Origin: Panonychus citri
Taxonomy: Eukaryota; Arthropoda; Arachnida; Trombidiformes; Tetranychidae
Reading direction: 5' to 3'
DNA length: 64,000 nt
Assembly (NCBI RefSeq): GCF_014898815.1
Contig: NW_026515548.1
Coordinates: forward strand, 1,768,386-1,832,385
The notes below the pieces were generated by a model. It was given only the letters and a program-made list of their open reading frames with translations, did no database searches and was not told the DNA's origin. The stretch's first letter is position 1. Each line of letters starts with the position of its first letter. The position numbers were made by a program, and so were the translations under genes. Below, piece by piece: positions 1-10,949 of this stretch.

Positions 1-308
1 TGAATAAAACAGAAAGACTGAAAAAATTCAAATCAATTCAATTAATCAACCAGTAAATTTACTTTTATAAGCTTTTAGCGATTATATACGATATCTCTGT
101 TGTGATAATTTAAGCACAATGCACAATCAGAATAGATAAGAAAGAACTATTCAGTTAATCTGGTTCATTTTAGGGCGGAGACAACACTATTTCATGTATA
201 AATTGAAACATGGAAACGGAGAGACCAGTAATTGAATAAAATCTCATTGTATCTCACCCTAGTAAGTTTTCATTCACCAGTGTGAAGTTTTACTTTACCG
301 TCTGGAAA

Positions 309-734
309 ATGGTACAAAGTGGCGCTCAGCAAAACATTATTTGTATTGCTTGTTGAGCGCAAAGCATCCCATTTAGTTTTACCTTCTGTCGATAATCCTG
401 ATAATTGGGAATACGAATGTGTTATTTGTGATGATTTTCTGGGTTATAGTTACAAGGATTTGGAACACCATTTAAAGGAGCACGAGCTTTACGAGTGTGG
501 AATATGTCCTGAGTTGTTCAACTGGCAGGGTGACGCTATTAGATGCCGGAAAGTCATGGCTCTAGGTTGGCAGCCACATTGTATCATTGTTCTGGCATTG
601 ATGACTCGAGGATCTCTGAACAAGAAGCTAAACAGCCTGACGGAAGTGTATCAATTGACAACCACACAAGGCTCACAAATAACATTCCGAAAATTGAAAT
701 TTCATGCCTAAAAACCGAACCTGTGACTCATTAG
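309..734 (+). pseudogene. Decayed small Cys/His-motif ORF
   Basis: An open stretch of about 130 codons at 319-711 carries two Cys-x2-Cys pairs and His residues (YECVICDDF, HHLKEHELYECGICPELF), like a degenerate C2H2-type finger pair. The frame at 319 has no ATG start (GTG). The ATG at 309 is in another frame and stops after 15 codons. A third frame (543-734) continues plausible coding after the second Cys pair. The three overlapping frames suggest a gene relic with indels, or exons whose borders I cannot resolve. I do not recognise a family. Confidence 0.3.
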
Positions 735-887
735 AAGTTCAACAAAGTGTAACAAAAAAACTTGAAACAAATAAAGATTTTCGATGAATAAGTTTCATTG
801 ACTAAATTTAATTAACCAAATAAAATTTTACCATCACCATTTGTAAAGAGACTCGACTTCACATGAGGTTCGTCTTTCAATAGGTAA

Positions 888-915
888 AAGTATCTATACA
901 GGTGTATAGATACTT
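888..915. repeat. 28-bp palindrome, copy 1
   Basis: Arms AAGTATCTATACA and TGTATAGATACTT (13 bp, perfect) surround a GG centre. The same palindrome recurs at 1224-1251 and, with centre CC and one mismatch, at 2912-2939. Confidence 0.85.
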
Positions 916-1223
916 ATTAAAAGATTTTCTGTTGAAGTTCTAATCACACCATGAAATATTAGCTTAGGCAATTCTGAACGAGAAGATTATTACATTCTAG
1001 TAGAATTAAACTGACTATCAGAATTGATTTATTTTGAAATCGAAAATTGTTTCTTTGCTATTCTCTTCAGTTCAGTTGCAAAATTATGAATAATTTAAAC
1101 CGAATTAAATTTACCATTTTCAAAAGATTCAACTTTACATGAATACTCAAGTTATCATTTTCCTGATTAATCATTCAAAGCGAAGACGAAAACACGAAAG
1201 TTTTATCGACTTTTGCTAGGTAA

Positions 1224-1251
1224 AAGTATCTATACAGGTGTATAGATACTT
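1224..1251. repeat. 28-bp palindrome, copy 2
   Basis: Identical to copy 1, 336 bp downstream, and preceded by the same TAGGTA context. Confidence 0.85.
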
Positions 1252-1479
1252 ATTGGAATAATTTTTATTGTTGTTTCCTCATTATCAATAATATGAACGA
1301 TTGGCGCGAACTAAACATCTTGTTGGAGTCTCATTTTCTTAGCTGAAAAATTCCCGAATAAAGTCAACAAATGGAATGATGTCAAAAGTAATTTTATTAG
1401 AAATTCATTTATTCAATCAAAAAAACATTCAATCTTAATGTTTTCCGCATAATGTCGGATAAAATTACTAGCAATAGTC

Positions 1480-1860
1480 TTTGCTTCGCTGGTAACGACC
1501 GCTTCGTGACTTTATGGTGCGAGACCCTGGCAGTGAACAACAGTCATTGGTTTCTCTGACAAGAACCTGTTGGTTTGCTGGAACAATCGTGTATCCCAGG
1601 GTATGGATGGTGGATCCGAGGTACATTGGCACAATCCAACGTCGGAAAAACTCCAATACAGCTCGTGTGTGTACACGTGAAACTTTGAATTTTTCTCTCA
1701 ATTTTGTTTGACTTCAGTCAAACTCGTTGATCGAAAATCATGGCCGTTTACGTTGATGACAAAATTTCTCTATCAAACCACCAGCATATACATATTTAAC
1801 AACCCTCACAAATGGGTTCTTTCGGACAACAACTCATTTGTGGATCTTCCAATGGACTAC
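1480..1860. repeat. Diverged dispersed repeat, copy A
   Basis: Shares a chain of short matches, in the same order, with 4520-4910: GAACAATCxTGxATCCC, GGxTATGGATG, GTGTACAC-like, TTGATCGAAAATxxT, xxACGGxTTCTTT. I cannot tell whether the ancestral unit was a gene, a non-coding RNA or a transposon. Neither copy has a clean ORF across it. Confidence 0.4.
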
Positions 1861-2911
1861 TCATGTTAATGTTAGGAAAAAGAACAAGACAAAACAAAAC
1901 AAAATAAGTAGCGAAATATGTATAGAGAACTAGACACCAAAATGAACGAATAAAGTTTCAGAGTGAATGTAACTGCCTAACGAGAAAACTAGTCAGTTTT
2001 ATAGTTGATTTATCTATTATTCTTCAAATCCTGGTCATGAGGGGATAACAATTTACTCTCTTTCGATAATTTTGCATGTGACAATCATTGACTATAATAA
2101 GATGCGCGATTAAAATACTTCAGATTTAATCTGTGATATCTCATAATCTTAAAAATATAAACTTTGACTGACAGGTGATCTCTATTGATTGGCCAGTTTT
2201 AAGAGAAGCATATACAATCATATCATCAATGACGAAAGAGCAAAAAACGATAAGAAAGTTATGTTGCTGAGAATTTTTTGATATTTTGGTGCCAAAGTCG
2301 CGATTAGTTACTTGATAATCAATCATTTGGCTTATGAGGCAAACACAATTAGTTCATCATCAGTTACTACCCGAATACCACGACCGACAGAACCGTTGGT
2401 ATGTCCATCAAACACTCTTTGACTCTTTGGATCATTTTCCATTACGGCTAGCGTATGATCCTAACTCCTTATACAACAGTCAAGTACAAATCAAGCTAAA
2501 TTCTTGAAAAAAATCGTGTACAAATCTTGTACAATTTGTTGATATGGTATAAAGATAAAACGATCTGAGAAAATGATCAAGTACAAATCAACTTGGATTT
2601 TTAGAAAATTTCATTTTCACAGGGTAGAAGTTGAATAGGAAAAACTGATGAACCATTGTACATTGCATTTGTTATTTTAGGAACTGAACCCGTGTTTCAA
2701 TGACCCTCAGCTTAGAAACAAGAGGACATATTGAGGAATTCAAAAGTTGGTAGAGAAATTGCAACTCTGAAAATTGAAACTAAAGCTTGAAATTAGAAAG
2801 GTAAAAATGAAAATACTATTACATATTCGAAATTGTGTTTTTAAATAGTTTTTTTTGATATGTAGATATGTATTTGTGTATTGATGGTTTTGATAAAGTT
2901 GTAAGGGTAAA

Positions 2912-2939
2912 AAGTATCTATTCACCTGTATAGATACTT
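2912..2939. repeat. 28-bp palindrome, copy 3 (opposite orientation)
   Basis: Arms AAGTATCTATTCA and TGTATAGATACTT with centre CC. This is the reverse complement of copies 1 and 2 with one arm mismatch. Confidence 0.8.
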
Positions 2940-3150
2940 ATATATTTTTTATATATGATGCATTTTTTATATGAGTTTCATGCTTATCATAAGGTAAATA
3001 ATTACCATAGAACATTTATAAGCAAAAAAAATTCAATTACATAGAATAATACTAGCCATAAGAATCTAACTTGATGGCAGCTTCTGCTCTCTTTTTTCTT
3101 CTCTCATGATCTCTACATACAGATTGTCCATTATCTTGTCCATGTCCATG

Positions 3151-4288
3151 TCATTATTAATTGAGTTATGGTCTCGAAGCTCTTTCTCTTCTCTCATCAT
3201 CTCGGTATAACCAATTAATTTAAACCTTTCGCATTATGATAATATATTTCTTCTCGGTTCATTGAGCATAAATCATTATTAATTGAGTTATGGTCTCGAA
3301 ACTCTTTCTCTTCTCTCAACATCTCAAAATGGCCAATTAATTTCAACTTCTTCCATTATAATAATATAATCTTTCTCATACTAATAAGTATTAATCATTA
3401 TTGATTGAAGTTCATTTGCGCAGTTATTTCTCTTCTCTCATCATCTCGGTATAACCAATTAATTTCAACCTTTTCCATTATGATAATATATTTCTTCTCG
3501 GTCCATTGAGCATTAATCATCATTAATTGAAGTTCATTTGCGCAGTTATTTCTCTTCTCTCATCATCTCGGTATAACCAATTAATTTCAACCTTTTCCAT
3601 TATGATAATATATTTCTTCTCGGTCCATTGAGCATAAATCATCATTAATTGAGTTATGGTCTCGAAGCTTTTTTTCTTCTCTCATCATCTCGGTATAACC
3701 AATTAATTTCAACCTTTTCCATTATGATAATATATTTCTTCTCGGTCCATTGAGCATAAATCATCATTAATTGAGTTATGGTCTCGAAGCTTTTTTTCTC
3801 CTCTCATCATCTCGGTATAACCAATTAATTTCAATCTTTTCCATTATGATAATATATTTCTTCTCGGTCCATTGAGCATTAATCATCATTAATTGAGTTA
3901 TGGTCTCGAAGCTTTTTTTCTCCTCTCATCATCTCGGTATAACCAATTAATTTCAATCTTTTCCATTATGATAATATATTTCTTCTCGGTCCATTGAGCA
4001 TTAATCATCATTAATTGAGTTATGGTCTCGAAACTCTTTCTCTTCTCTCAACATCTCAAAATGGCCAATTAATTTCAACTTCTTCCATTATAATAATATA
4101 ATCCTTCTCATACTAATGAGTATTAATAATTATTGATTGAAGTTCATTTGCGCAGTTATTTCTTTTCTCTCATCATCTTGGTCTGACCAATTAATTTCAA
4201 CTTCTTCCATTATAATAATATAATCCTCTTCATACTAATGAGTATTAATCATTATTGATTGAAGTTCATTTGCGCAGTTATTTCTCTA
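3151..4288. repeat. 122-bp minisatellite array
   Basis: About nine copies of a unit of roughly 122 bp. Each unit contains TTAATTGAGTTATGGTCTCG, a CT-rich block, CATCTCGGTATAACCAATTA and CCATTATGATAATATATTTC. Two unit subtypes alternate: one with GAGTTATGGTCTCGAA and one with GAAGTTCATTTGCGCAG. No coding potential. Confidence 0.9.
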
Positions 4289-4519
4289 AATTAATAAAAT
4301 TTAATAATTTTAATATTATAATATAATATAATTTTTTCAAAATAATGATGTTCAGCTTAGTTATCAAATGATAATCTAAAATTGATTGAAGTCGATGGTA
4401 ACAGTAATAATGATGGTTACTTTTAATAATATACTATGTATATATATATGAGTTAGATGGTGAATTTACTGCATCGATTCATCTTTAATAAATTTGGCAT
4501 AATCTCGAATAAATGCGAG

Positions 4520-4910
4520 AGCTGCAGTCTTAGTTCTTCTCTGATAACAACTCCTTTTTTTATATAACCATTTGGATTGGCTCTTGATGTGAACCGTTGT
4601 TTAGTTCTCTGCGACATTCATTTTGTTTGCGTCTGAACAATCATGGATCCCTGGATATGGATGATGAAAACGAGGTTCGGCAGCAAGATCTCATGATAAA
4701 AACTCAATGCAATTGGAATGCCAACAAGTGTACACTGAGCCAATTTCAGTAATTTTCTTTCACCTTATCTTGTTGATCGAAAATTGTATCCCTGGACATT
4801 TACGGCAAATGTTCTAATAATCAGACCATCTTTGGACGAATATACATAATCACTTTGATAAACGGATTCTTTTTACGATGAAGCCCTTCATATTCGGAGT
4901 TTTTGTTTCA
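4520..4910. repeat. Diverged dispersed repeat, copy B
   Basis: Relative of 1480-1860, with the same order of short matching blocks. It lies directly between the 122-bp array and the INCENP-like relic. Confidence 0.4.
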
Positions 4911-5073
4911 TGGTTCATTTTGTGATATTCTTGAATGTCTGTAAAATGAAAATCGATGAATCAGATATTATCTTATGCATTTCGCTAAAAACAATTTAAT
5001 CGATCGAGAAGTTGTTGAGAATTTATTGAAAATTTACACTTTTAACTTTTCAATTTAATGATTAAGATTTTCA

Positions 5074-5867
5074 ATGACATTCATTTTTGAGATAAAGCGT
5101 CAACCATCTAAGGACAATTCAATTGAAAGGGCATGGATTTTGAAAAAACGTAAACACAATTTCTCACCACCTCAAAAGTCAAAGATGATCAAATCTACCC
5201 TATCAAAATTCACCGCTTCTGCCGCTAATAGAAGATTGGAGGAGAGAGAAGAAAAAGCTAATTTAGCGAATGAAAGAGAAGGAGAAAGTTATTCAAAATA
5301 AGCAAAAAAATTTCGAGATTAAAGCCCAGATGACGAAATCGAGAAATGAAGAGAAAAGAAAAAGAATTGAACAAATGAAGAGAAAAGAGGAAGAAGAGTT
5401 GAGAGAAAAACGTCTAAAGGAACAATCTAAACTGGAAGAGATTGAAAAGCGGATTAAAGCAAAAGAAAAGACTCGGAAACGTGATCTTCAGAAAACTAAA
5501 GAAGCGGCTAAAAAAACAAAGTGTTCGATCTAAGAAATCAACAAGAAGAAGAATAATAATAAGAATAATAACCTTCAAAAAGGTCATCCAACAAAACAAC
5601 CTGTGCCACTAGTACCTTGTGAGCAAAGATTGCCCTTACATGGAACGTTTTCTACAAAAAAGAAGCCGTGGAAAAAAGGGAAATCAATGGAACTTGAAAG
5701 TTACCAAAGTTCACCTCCTAAACCGAAATCTAAATCAATTCCAGTTAATTACGATATCAGTGATATAAAGTCATGAAACCCATTCTGCTTAACATTTAAA
5801 TCAACAACAATCTTGAGAATCTATTATCAGTATTTGCACAAAGATATTGTCCCTTCAAGTCTCAAGG
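5074..5867 (+). pseudogene. INCENP-like relic (coiled coil plus IN-box)
   Basis: INCENP scaffolds the chromosomal passenger complex; its C-terminus has a long charged helix and an IN-box that binds Aurora B. Here 5074-5301 and 5270-5533 encode a Lys/Glu-rich helix (NRRLEEREEKANLANE, then EKRKRIEQMKRKEEEELREK). The frame of the second ORF resumes after an in-frame TAA at 5531 and ends in NYDISDIKS just before a TGA at 5774. The YDIS(D) signature is the best-conserved start of the INCENP IN-box. Reading past the TGA gives an IYYQYLHKDI-like tail that stops at a good donor site (AAG|GTAAGT, 5867). One frame change and two stops argue for a pseudogene or duplicated fragment. The IN-box assignment is from memory of the family; a generic coiled-coil protein is the alternative. 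Confidence 0.45.
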
Positions 5868-6844
5868 TAAGTTAATGTGAATATTAAATGAGTTTCACTA
5901 TTATTTAACAAAAAAAGATCTCGTTCTCAACCACGTAATCGTAACCTAATCGAAATTTACTTTCTCTATTATCTTTTTTTTTCATTTAATTATTTCACTA
6001 TGTGATGATAGATTATCTATCAAAATTTTTTAATAGAAATAATAAACTTACTCAATATCTATCCATCATGATAAAAATCAGAATCATCTATCAAAAGCGA
6101 GCTTTTCTCTCTCTTTTTATCTCCGTGTTATGAATAATTACTCAAGTTAAATTGACAAATTATCGAAATTTAGAGAAGACAATCAGTTTAACTACCTGCT
6201 ATTTAATTATTCGTTGTTTTCGAAGTACAGTAACGAATAGAGAGAAAACGAGAGGAAAAACACTCAAAATCAACAATACAAGGAGGAAGAAAAAGTACCA
6301 TATGGTATTCATAAAAGTCGATCCATGATGATCATGAAGGAAAATAGAGAAAGAAAATTTCAGAACGTTTGAATGTTTCACAATTGAAATTCTAACAAAT
6401 TAATTGTAAGACAAATAGTTCAGGTGAAAAAACAACATCACAACTTATCTGAAGATATTTTACATGCAATTCAGAAGCGAATTGTTAGAAATTTATCCAA
6501 TTGATCTACAAGGGTTAATATTTCACTGTTACTTACTCTCTAACCTCACTCTCTAACCTCAAGATTTTTCAAACTTGACTATCAGTTATCAGCCACATCA
6601 ACAAGCTATCAAGCTCTCTCACCAGAGTTGAGACTCATCCTGATCTTTAACCTTTCTGAAGGTTTATAATACCTTTCGAAAGTGAACAAAACTACTTACA
6701 TTAAACGATATGTGATCTGAGATTAGTTTGATCATTCTCTCAAAATTTGGTTCAATACCAAACAAAAAGAGAGAAACTTGATGAATTGTTACAAATACAA
6801 ATAAAAGTTTTACTTACCAAATCGTAAATTGCTTTCCACAACGT
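5868..6844. other. AT-rich stretch, no gene recognised
   Basis: Only a chance minus-strand ORF (6199-6381). A possible minus-strand exon (about 6824-6862, acceptor CAACAG, donor TTTG|GTAAGT) is the outer end of the inverted repeat described next. Confidence 0.4.
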
Positions 6845-8035
6845 TCTTGCTTTTGTTGGCTACTGTTGATAAAACACACAATTAGAATATTAATATGGTG
6901 ATATAGAGAAATTTGACTTTGACTTTACAATTAAGGCAAACTTTTTCTGCGATTAAAACTATTCGCTTTTGCTAATAACTTGAATACATCAAATAACACA
7001 TTAAACTTAACGCGAAACAGTTTTGATTTGGACTGAAACAAAAGTTGTCTATGTTAATATCTTTAATTTTATTATCTAAACAATTATGTTTTAATTGTCC
7101 ATGCATCGTTAACAATAAGACAACACGACAATAAGATGCGAAAGATTGTTTTCTATTGTTCTGGTTTTCAGTTGATAACAAAATTTGATTATCTAAACAA
7201 TTGTCTTTCAATTGTCCATGCATCGTTCAATTAATATTGTCTTATTGTTAACAAAACGAGGCTAAAAACAATAGAGAAAATTTCCCTTGAGGAGCTTTGT
7301 AATTGTTCGCTATCATCTATGTATCTTTATTGTTTCGATGTTAATTGGAACGATGCATGGACAATTGAAAGACAATTGTTTAGATAATCAAATTTTGTTA
7401 TTCAACTGAAAATAAGAACAATAGAAAAATAAATTTCTTTCTCATCGTATTGTCTTATTGTTAACACAACGAGGCTGAAAACAATAGAGAAAATTTCCCT
7501 AGAGGACCTTTGTAATTGTTTGCTATTATCTATATATCTTTATTGTTTCGATGTTAATTGGAACGATGCATGGACAATTGAAAGACAATTGTTTAGATAA
7601 TCAAATTTTGTTATTCAAGTGAAAATAAGAACAATAGAAAATAAATTTCTTTCTCATCGTGTTGTCTTATTGTTAACAAAACGAGGCTGAAAACAATAGA
7701 GAAAATTTCCCTAGAGGACCTTTGCTATTGTTCGCTATTATCTATGTATCTTTATTGTTTCGATGTTAATTAGAACAATGCATGAACAATAAAAGGTAAT
7801 TGTTCAGATATTAAAGATATTACCTTAGACAGCTTTTTTTCAGTCCAAATTAAAACTTTTTCGAGTTAAGTTTAATGTGTCAGTTGATCTGTTCAAATTA
7901 TTAGCAAAAACGGATTGTTTTAATCGCAGGAAAAGTTTGCCTAAATTGTAAAGTCTAAATTCAATATATTACCATATTGATATTCTAATTGTGTGTTTCA
8001 TCTCTCTAACAGCAGCCAGCAAAAAGGTTACATTA
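6845..8035. repeat. 1.2-kb imperfect inverted repeat with internal 210-bp tandem units
   Basis: The left arm (about 6845-7230) and right arm (about 7340-8035) are reverse complements with scattered changes. Matching landmarks include CACACAATTAGAATAT at 6873 against ATATTCTAATTGTGTG at 7980, and GTCCATGCATCGTT at 7098 and 7216 against AACGATGCATGGAC at 7350 and 7561. Between the arms a unit of about 210 bp (TTGTCTTATTGTTAACAAAACGAGGC...) is repeated nearly three times (7240-7800). The outer end of each arm has an intron-acceptor-like motif followed by AGCCA(A/G)CAAAA, so the palindrome seems to join two copies of one intron/exon boundary head to head. Confidence 0.7.
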
Positions 8036-10276
8036 TAGCCCAACACAACATGCAATCAACCTCCACAACAAATTCTGTCGCCTATCAATCAGAAAGTTTA
8101 CCATCTTTTCCTTCAATTATGCCTGAACGAGATCAACCAAACATCATGGAACCAACAACAGTCTCATATTGGACCAACAATCAAGTAGAACAGTCAACAT
8201 CCATAAATGCAACGGTAAATGATCATTACAGTCCAACACAAGTGCAATCAACCTCGACAACAAATTCTGTCGCCTATCAATCAGAAAGTTTACCATCTTT
8301 TCCTTCAATTATGCCTGAACGAAATCAACCAAACATCATGGAACCAACAACAGTCTCATATTGGACCAACAATCAAGTAGAACAGTCAACATCCATAAAT
8401 GCAACGGTAAATGATCATTACAGTCCAACACAAGTGCAATCAACCTCGACAACAAATTCTGTCGCCTATCAATCAGAAAGTTTACCATCTTTTCCTTCAA
8501 TTATGCCTGAACGAGATCAACCAAACATCATGGAACCAACAACAGTCTCATATTGGACTTACAATCAAGTAGAACAGTCAACATCCATAAATGCAACGGT
8601 AAATGATCATTACAGTCCAACACAAGTGCAATCAACCTCGACAACAAATTCTGTCGCCTATCAATCAGAAAGTTTACCATCTTTTCCTTCAATTATGCCT
8701 GAACGAGATCAACCAAACATCATGGAACCAACAACAGTCTCATATTGGACCAACAATCAAGTAGAACAGTCAACATCCATAAATGCAACGGTAAATGATC
8801 ATTACAGTCCAACACAAGTGCAATCAACCTCAACAACAAATTCTGTCGCCTATCAATCAGAAAGTTTACCATCTTTTCCTTCAATTATGCCTGAACGAGA
8901 TCAACCAAACATCACGGAACCAACATCAGTCCCAACGTTAAACAATCATTATGACTTTTCACGAATGGCGACAGCATTGCCTCAAAATTCAACTAGTAAT
9001 CGATCTGGAGAAGCTACGCTCATCGATTCAACCACATCTCACAACGGCCCAATAACATTGATGAGAACAATTCCTACACCAACTTCGATTAACAATCAAA
9101 GACCATCATCTACATCAATCGATACAACCTCATTTCATAATGGTCCAACAACACTAATAGAAGCCATTTATGAAACAACTTCGGTTGGCAATCAACGTAA
9201 ACCATCTACTTACCGATGCAACTACGAAAACACCGAATTTGACCAATCGTCAACCCAGGCAATCTGCTTCGTTGGCTCCAAATGGTACGAATGATGATGA
9301 TGAGGTTGATGCAGATGAAGATACAGCCCAACACAACATGCAATCAACCTCGACAAGAAATTCTGTCGTCTATCAATCAGTAAGTTTACCATCTTTTCCT
9401 TCAATTATGCCTGAACGAAATCAACCAAACATCACGGAACCAACATCAGTCTCAACGTTAAACAATCATTATGACTCTTCACAAATGGCGACAACATTGC
9501 CTCAAAGTTCAACTAGTAAGCAATCTAGAGTAGCTACGAAAACACCGAATTTGACCAATCGTCAACCAAGGCAATCTGCTTCGTTGGCTCCAAATGGTAC
9601 GAATGATGATGATGAGCCTGATTCAGATGAAGATACAGATGAAGATACAGATGAAGATACAGATGAAGATACAGATGAAGATACAGATGAAGATACAGAT
9701 GAAGATACAGATGAAGATACAGATGAAGATACAGATGAAGATACAGATGAAGTTGAAGATGAAGTTGAAGATTCAGATAGAGAATCTTCATCATACTTGC
9801 AAACTTCAGCCGTTTGTCCGGTTGGGGAATTCAACGTCGACGAAGTTATTGGGATGGACTGGGTAGAAATTGACAGCGAGGGAACCTTTGGTGTAAGAGC
9901 CTTGGTTCAATGGGAACCAAGTTTATTAAAGCCAAGTAACATCACTACAAACAAGCGAATTAAGTGGGGCCTTCCGGAAAAATACAAGAAATTTGACTCG
10001 GGAGCGGTTGATGTCTCGAATCCAGAAAATGTACGTCTAATGCCCAAACATTTTCGATGCATGTTTTGTGGTGCATTTCAAAGTTCCAGATGCTCCCATA
10101 CTAGACATATAAAATCATGTAAGTTTCCTGGGGCGCCGAAACATAAATGTGTCTCTACTGGTGGCAGGAGACTTTGCCCATCTACATGTAAAGGATCAAC
10201 ATCATATGTTGCCCCACCAGATAACAGACGTGGTAAAAAGCCAGGAAAAACAGGTAGACCGAAAAGGCAAAACTGA
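7993..10276 (+). CDS. 64-residue-repeat, acidic, Cys/His-rich protein (frame break near 9.2 kb)
   Basis: Two overlapping ORFs appear to form one gene. The first (7993-9294, 433 aa) has a Ser/Thr/Asn/Gln-rich 64-aa (192-bp) unit beginning QSTSTTNSVAYQ and containing LPSFPSIMPERDQPNI, repeated four times plus a partial copy. The second (9170-10276, 368 aa) repeats a 3' part of that unit and duplicates a KTPNLTNRQPRQSASLAP segment (9226 and 9536). It then has about ten DEDT units, a domain with GMDWVEIDSEG and ALVQWEPSL, a Cys/His cluster (FRCMFCGAFQ, HTRHIKSC) and a basic tail. The frame switches before 9226, by an indel or an unseen intron. The true start may lie upstream, because an acceptor-like CTAACAG precedes 8015. 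I do not recognise the family; the Cys/His cluster and basic tail suggest nucleic-acid binding, which is inference. Confidence 0.55.
9625..9756 (+). repeat. 12-bp coding tandem repeat (DEDT)
   Basis: GATGAAGATACA is repeated about ten times in frame and encodes Asp-Glu-Asp-Thr. It is flanked by shorter GATGAAGTTGAA units. Confidence 0.9.
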
Positions 10277-10949
10277 GCAAGAAAAATATCTGAAATTTAA
10301 ATAAAATTGTTTTGGCAGAGAATGTAACAGAACTGTTTATGGGGTAGCAAACTTTAACTTTATTTTTTCTTTACTATTTGGATTAAAAATTTATTAATGT
10401 TTTGTTTGAACATTTATATAATAAAAATTGAATTGGAATTTGGTGATTGATTTTTTGTGTCTGTTCATTACACTTTCGATATTTACAAACTTCCGCTCTT
10501 TTTTCTATTGTCATTCGCAGCCTTTTATAGCTCTTCCTCATGCTATTCGTTGGTTCATCAATCTCCTTCGATTTGTTAGAAGAAAAAGCTTTCGAGATGA
10601 AGCATATAAGCATATTCTCATAGGCAATTTAGATTTAATTAAATTAAACAATTCATCAAGTTTAACTTTTGTCTATGGCTCTTTATGAGGTGGCTGTGAA
10701 GACGAAAACTTACGAGATGAATCAAGTTTCAAACTAATGTCAATTCTCATAGACAATTTAGATTCAATTAAATCAAACAATTTTCAAGGTTCAACTTCGT
10801 CTTTGGGCTTTCTTAAGCATATTCTTATAAGCAATTTAGATTTCATCCAATATTAGTTATTTAATTATTATTCAATTATTAATTATTATTAATTAATTAA
10901 TATTAATTCAATATTATTTTATAATACCATATTATTAATTCAGTAACAT
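10277..10949. other. AT-rich 3' flank with weak repeats
   Basis: No gene is seen. The segment 10560-10860 contains two to three imperfect copies of a unit with GAGATGAA, CTCATA(G/A)(G/A)CAATTTAGATT and AATTAAA(C/T)AATT. The end (10845-10930) is nearly pure A/T. Confidence 0.5.

Larger units (their letters stand above)
735..3150. other. Gene-free AT-rich stretch with dispersed repeats
   Basis: No convincing coding exon is seen. The stretch holds three copies of a 28-bp palindrome (listed separately), two loosely related segments of about 330 bp around 800-920 and 1090-1260, and a segment at 1480-1860 that has a diverged relative at 4520-4910. Short ORFs at 1468-1711, 2141-2326 and 2740-2925 look like chance. 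Confidence 0.5.

Noticed and set aside
1468..1711. Pair of ORFs on opposite strands
   Set aside because: Short, overlapping on both strands, with no domain and not conserved as an ORF in the related copy at 4520-4910.
9534..9866. Overlapping ORFs on both strands across the DEDT tract
   Set aside because: Frame shadows of the 12-bp repeat; only the Asp/Glu/Thr frame continues into non-repetitive coding sequence.
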